DNA of 15,590 nucleotides from DATKYV01 sp035528275. GTDB lineage: Bacteria > Acidobacteriota > Terriglobia > UBA7540. The position numbers were made by a program, and so were the translations under genes. The notes under the pieces were generated by a model, which ran no database searches, was not told the DNA's origin, and saw nothing but the letters and a program-made list of their open reading frames with translations. Location: contig DATKYV010000093.1 in NCBI GenBank assembly GCA_035528275.1, positions 1-15,590 on the forward strand. Direction: 5' to 3'. Shown one piece after another: positions 12,907 to 15,590 of this stretch (positions are counted from its first letter, which is position 1; each line of letters opens with the position of its first letter).

Positions 12907-14892
12907 ATGGGAGACGTGCAACCTCGACAATGTGAGTCCGACCAAACAATGCAAGCCCGCTCCGAGCCGCGCAGCGCGCGGCCGCGTGGCGGCGCGAGAG
13001 TCCTCCTGACGAGCGTGTGCCGCCCCATGGGTCCCGAGCACGGTGACGCTCCCAGCGTGGGCTACGAGCTGCTGCATCGCCAAGTGACCCTGGCGCAGGG
13101 CATCTTCAGCCCGCGCGCCACTCACCACACGTTCTCGCTCGATTACATCGCCGCGAATGTGGATGCGCCCACCGTCGTCCTCCACTACCCTTCGCGCCAG
13201 GAGTTAATCCGCGAGCTGCGCAAAGGCCCGGAGGTGGTCGGCGTCTCGTTTATACTGGCGACGTTTCACCGCATGAAGGAAATAGTCGCCCTGGTGCGGC
13301 AATACGCTCCCCAGGCGCGCGTGGTGCTGGGCGGATACGGCACCGTCGTGGACGATGCGACGCTCGCCCCCTACGCCGACCACATCTGCCGCGAGGAAGG
13401 CGTGGGCTTTTTCAGGGCGCTCCTCGGAGAAACCCCGCGCCCCCTGCCCTACGACCATCCGCTGGTGGTCAGCAGGCTCAAGGTTCTTTCCGTTCCCGTA
13501 CGCCGCACGGGCATGATTTTTGCCGGCCTGGGCTGTCCCCACGGCTGCGACTTTTGCTGCACCTCCCACTTCTTCAAACGCCGGCACATTCGGCTTCTTC
13601 CCACCGGCGACGACGTCTTTCGGGTCATCGAACGCTATCTGGAAATCGATCCGCACATGAGCTTTACGATCCTCGACGAGGACTTCCTCGTCGCCCGGGA
13701 CCGCGCCATCCGCCTCCGCGAGCTGGTCCAGGCGCGTGGAACGCCGCTTTCGATTTTCGCCTTTGCCACCGTGAAGGGGCTGAGCCGCATGACCCCACAG
13801 GAACTTTTGGAGACCGGAATCGACGGCGTATGGCTCGGCTTTGAAGGAAAGCGCTCGGGTTTCGCCAAGCAGCAGGGCCGGCCGGTCGAGGAGCTGATTC
13901 CCGATTTGCGGTCACACGGCATCAGCGTGCTGGCTTCGATGATCGTAGGCTTCGACTACCAGACGGCGGACGTCATTCGCGAGGAGCTCTCAGAGTTCGT
14001 GGCGCTGAAGCCGACCTTGGGACAGTTCCTCATCTATGGCCCGACTCCTGGCACGCCTTTCTTCGAGCGCGTGGTGAAAGAGGGGCGGCTCCATCCCGAG
14101 CTGGCGGAAAATCCGGAGCGCTACTACCACGCGTGCGATGGGTTCACCGCCATGGTCCGCCATCCCAGCCTGACGGCGGCCGACATCGAAAATCTCCAGC
14201 GCGAGTGTTTCGAAACGGATTTTCGTGTCCTGGGGCCGTCCATCCTTCGATCCCTCGACGTCTGGCTCCAAGGGTGGAAGCGGTATCACGCTTCAGGCTC
14301 CGCGTATCTGCGCGCCAAAGCGGAGGGCTGGGCCGCCAACATCCGCCAAGGCTTCCCACTTTTGGGCGTGGCGAAGCGCTGGGGGCCGAACCCCGAGGCA
14401 GCGGCGCGCCTTCAATCAGAGATCGAATCCGCGCTCGGCCCCCCCAGCTTCGGGCGAAAGTTTCTTGCGGTTGCAGCGCCGCTGGCCGCCGCCTGGACAC
14501 GCTTCACATTGAAGCATGACCGCTTCCAGCACCCCAAGCTGTGCCGTCGGGAGTACCGCACTTCACGCTGGGCGCTGCGCTCGGGCGAACTGGGGTCGCT
14601 GCGCGTCGAGATCGAGCGCGCCTTGAAACCCACTCTGGTGAAACTCGAGGGTGCCATGGACCGGGCCAGCGCGCGGGGCCTGGCGACTGGGATTCTCAAC
14701 TACTTGCACACGACCGACGCCCAGATCCAGCTGGTCGTCGCCGAGGGAACTCAAGCGACACGCCGGCAACTGCGCATTCTCGGGAAAATGCTGGCACGTC
14801 AGCGACACCGGATCTCCGTGGCCATCCCCTCCGACCCGGGAATTTGGGCGGACCTGGGAAACTGGGTGGAAGTAGTCCCTGCCCCGGCATAA
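12907..14892 (+). CDS. B12-binding-like radical SAM protein with long uncharacterised C-terminal region
   Basis: This 661-residue enzyme belongs to the radical SAM superfamily, which uses a [4Fe-4S] cluster and S-adenosylmethionine for radical chemistry. The cluster motif is C210-x3-C214-x2-C217 (CPHGCDFC). Before it (about 30-175) is a Rossmann-type segment resembling B12-binding domains, with VVGVSFILATFHRMKEIV and VVLGGYGTVVDD; the DxHxxG motif for the cobalt-ligating histidine is missing. The radical SAM barrel follows to about 400, with TILDEDFL, DGVWLGFEG, SMIVGFDYQ and YGPTPGTPF. Residues 445-661 are unassigned; the last 90 (VKLEGAMDRASARGLATGIL onwards) faintly resemble a STAS-like alpha/beta domain. 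The ATG at 12907 is chosen; GTG at 12895 is an alternative, and neither has a strong ribosome-binding site. It appears to be a single-gene unit, so the substrate cannot be read from context. Confidence 0.88.
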   Translation: MGDVQPRQCESDQTMQARSEPRSARPRGGARVLLTSVCRPMGPEHGDAPSVGYELLHRQVTLAQGIFSPRATHHTFSLDYIAANVDAPTVVLHYPSRQELIRELRKGPEVVGVSFILATFHRMKEIVALVRQYAPQARVVLGGYGTVVDDATLAPYADHICREEGVGFFRALLGETPRPLPYDHPLVVSRLKVLSVPVRRTGMIFAGLGCPHGCDFCCTSHFFKRRHIRLLPTGDDVFRVIERYLEIDPHMSFTILDEDFLVARDRAIRLRELVQARGTPLSIFAFATVKGLSRMTPQELLETGIDGVWLGFEGKRSGFAKQQGRPVEELIPDLRSHGISVLASMIVGFDYQTADVIREELSEFVALKPTLGQFLIYGPTPGTPFFERVVKEGRLHPELAENPERYYHACDGFTAMVRHPSLTAADIENLQRECFETDFRVLGPSILRSLDVWLQGWKRYHASGSAYLRAKAEGWAANIRQGFPLLGVAKRWGPNPEAAARLQSEIESALGPPSFGRKFLAVAAPLAAAWTRFTLKHDRFQHPKLCRREYRTSRWALRSGELGSLRVEIERALKPTLVKLEGAMDRASARGLATGILNYLHTTDAQIQLVVAEGTQATRRQLRILGKMLARQRHRISVAIPSDPGIWADLGNWVEVVPAPA

Positions 14893-14917
14893 CGGCCGGA
14901 GCGACGATCCAACCTTC

Positions 14918-15590
14918 TCAGCGCACCCAGCTCCGCGCCTTCAGCCGATCCGCCAGACGATCCGACCAGGAAGAGAGCACTTGGTCGGTCGGCGCCAATC
15001 CCACTCCGTGCTGTCCGTGCTGGTAGATGTGCAGCTCGGCGGGGACGCCGGCTTTTCGCAGGGCAAGATAAAAAAGCACGCTGTTCTCCGCCGGCACCCC
15101 GTCGTCCTCGTCGGTGTGAAACAGGAACGTGGGCGGGGTGTTTTTCGTGACTTGCTTTTCATTCGAAAATTGTTCGACAAGATTGGGATCGGGATTCTCT
15201 CCCAGAAGATTGTGGAGCGAACCCTGGTGAGTGAATTCGGTCGTGAAGGAGATCACCGGGTAGGCAAGGACAAGAAAGTCGGGGCGGCAACTGACGCGTT
15301 CAATGGGGTCCGAAGCGTTCGCATCGCCCGCATCGAAGTGAGTGCCGAGGGTCGAGGCCAAGTGCCCGCCGGCAGAAAAACCCCATATGCCAATCGCGTC
15401 CGGCGCGACACGGAATCCCGCCGCTCCGAATCGCCCCATCCTCAGCGCGCGCTTGGCATCGGTGAGAGGCGCCGGATGGTGATAGTGCGGGGCGTGCCGA
15501 TACTTGAGGACGAAGGCGGCGATGCCGATGGAATTCAGCCAGCGAGCGATCTGGCGGCCTTCGTGGTCCATGGCCAGCATCTGATAGCCG
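14918..15590 (-). CDS. Alpha/beta hydrolase, acetyl-xylan/feruloyl esterase type; partial, N-terminus off the right edge
   Basis: The visible 223 codons read from the right edge (GYQMLAMDHEG) to a stop at 14918, so the N-terminal part, including the oxyanion-hole HGGG region, lies outside. Counting from the Met at 15580, the nucleophile elbow GFSAGG gives Ser69, DEDDGVPAENS gives Asp160, and GQHGVG gives His191, a complete catalytic triad in normal order. The segment before the elbow (ARWLNSIGIAAFVLKYRHAP, then DAKRALRM) is typical of BD-FAE/acetyl-xylan-esterase-like lipases that deacylate plant polysaccharides or small esters. A signal peptide cannot be judged because the start is missing. 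It converges on the radical SAM gene with 25 bases between the stops. Confidence 0.9.
   Translation of the reverse strand, partial: GYQMLAMDHEGRQIARWLNSIGIAAFVLKYRHAPHYHHPAPLTDAKRALRMGRFGAAGFRVAPDAIGIWGFSAGGHLASTLGTHFDAGDANASDPIERVSCRPDFLVLAYPVISFTTEFTHQGSLHNLLGENPDPNLVEQFSNEKQVTKNTPPTFLFHTDEDDGVPAENSVLFYLALRKAGVPAELHIYQHGQHGVGLAPTDQVLSSWSDRLADRLKARSWVR

Overview
This window is high in GC and densely coded. It looks like a fragment of a bacterial chromosome. Two things suggest Acidobacteriota or a related soil or subsurface lineage: a bacterial group 3b-type [NiFe] hydrogenase with a cyclic-nucleotide-binding-like gene inside its operon, and clusters of GC-rich extragenic hairpins of a kind I associate with acidobacterial genomes. 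This assignment is an inference from style and was not checked by any search. I saw no rRNA, tRNA, CRISPR array, transposase or phage gene.

Layout. (1) Positions 1-4363, minus strand, hold a tightly packed operon for a cytoplasmic NAD(P)-linked [NiFe] hydrogenase (sulfhydrogenase type). The order of transcription is beta Fe-S subunit, a small cNMP-binding-fold protein, gamma flavoprotein, small subunit, large subunit. The large subunit runs off the left edge after 378 codons. Junctions are 1-nt gaps or 11-17-nt overlaps, so the genes are probably translationally coupled. (2) Positions 4364-4759 are a non-coding stretch in front of the operon. It carries a near-consensus CRP/FNR-family operator (TTTGA-N6-TCACA). 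(3) Positions 4760-8597, minus strand, encode a signalling cassette: a stand-alone receiver, a receiver-histidine kinase hybrid, and a membrane Cache-HAMP histidine kinase. None of the three has a DNA-binding output domain. (4) Positions 8598-8996 are a divergent intergenic region. (5) Positions 8997-11577, plus strand, encode a Tat-exported M14/AstE-like putative zinc hydrolase, a nitrilase-superfamily amidohydrolase and a GNAT acetyltransferase. The last two overlap by ATGA and correspond to the two halves of a protein that is fused in other bacteria. (6) Positions 11578-12906 hold a DUF4440/SnoaL-like lipoprotein gene flanked on both sides by many small palindromes. (7) Positions 12907-14892, plus strand, encode a B12-binding-like radical SAM protein with a long unassigned C-terminal region. 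(8) Positions 14918-15590, minus strand, are a right-edge partial alpha/beta hydrolase of the acetyl-xylan/feruloyl esterase type.

How the parts could work together. The hydrogenase would move electrons from H2 through the small-subunit Fe-S clusters and the beta and gamma subunits to NAD(P), or run in reverse as an electron valve. The embedded cNMP-fold protein lacks both a helix-turn-helix and the usual cAMP phosphate-binding arginine, so it is more likely a subunit, assembly factor or redox/ligand sensor than a transcription factor. The neighbouring kinases sit directly upstream on the same strand, but their connection to the hydrogenase is only positional. The most novel-looking items are the embedded cNMP-fold subunit, the effectorless kinase cassette, the reversed-order nitrilase/GNAT pair with its exported M14-like partner, and the hairpin-rich intergenic mosaic around the lipoprotein gene.
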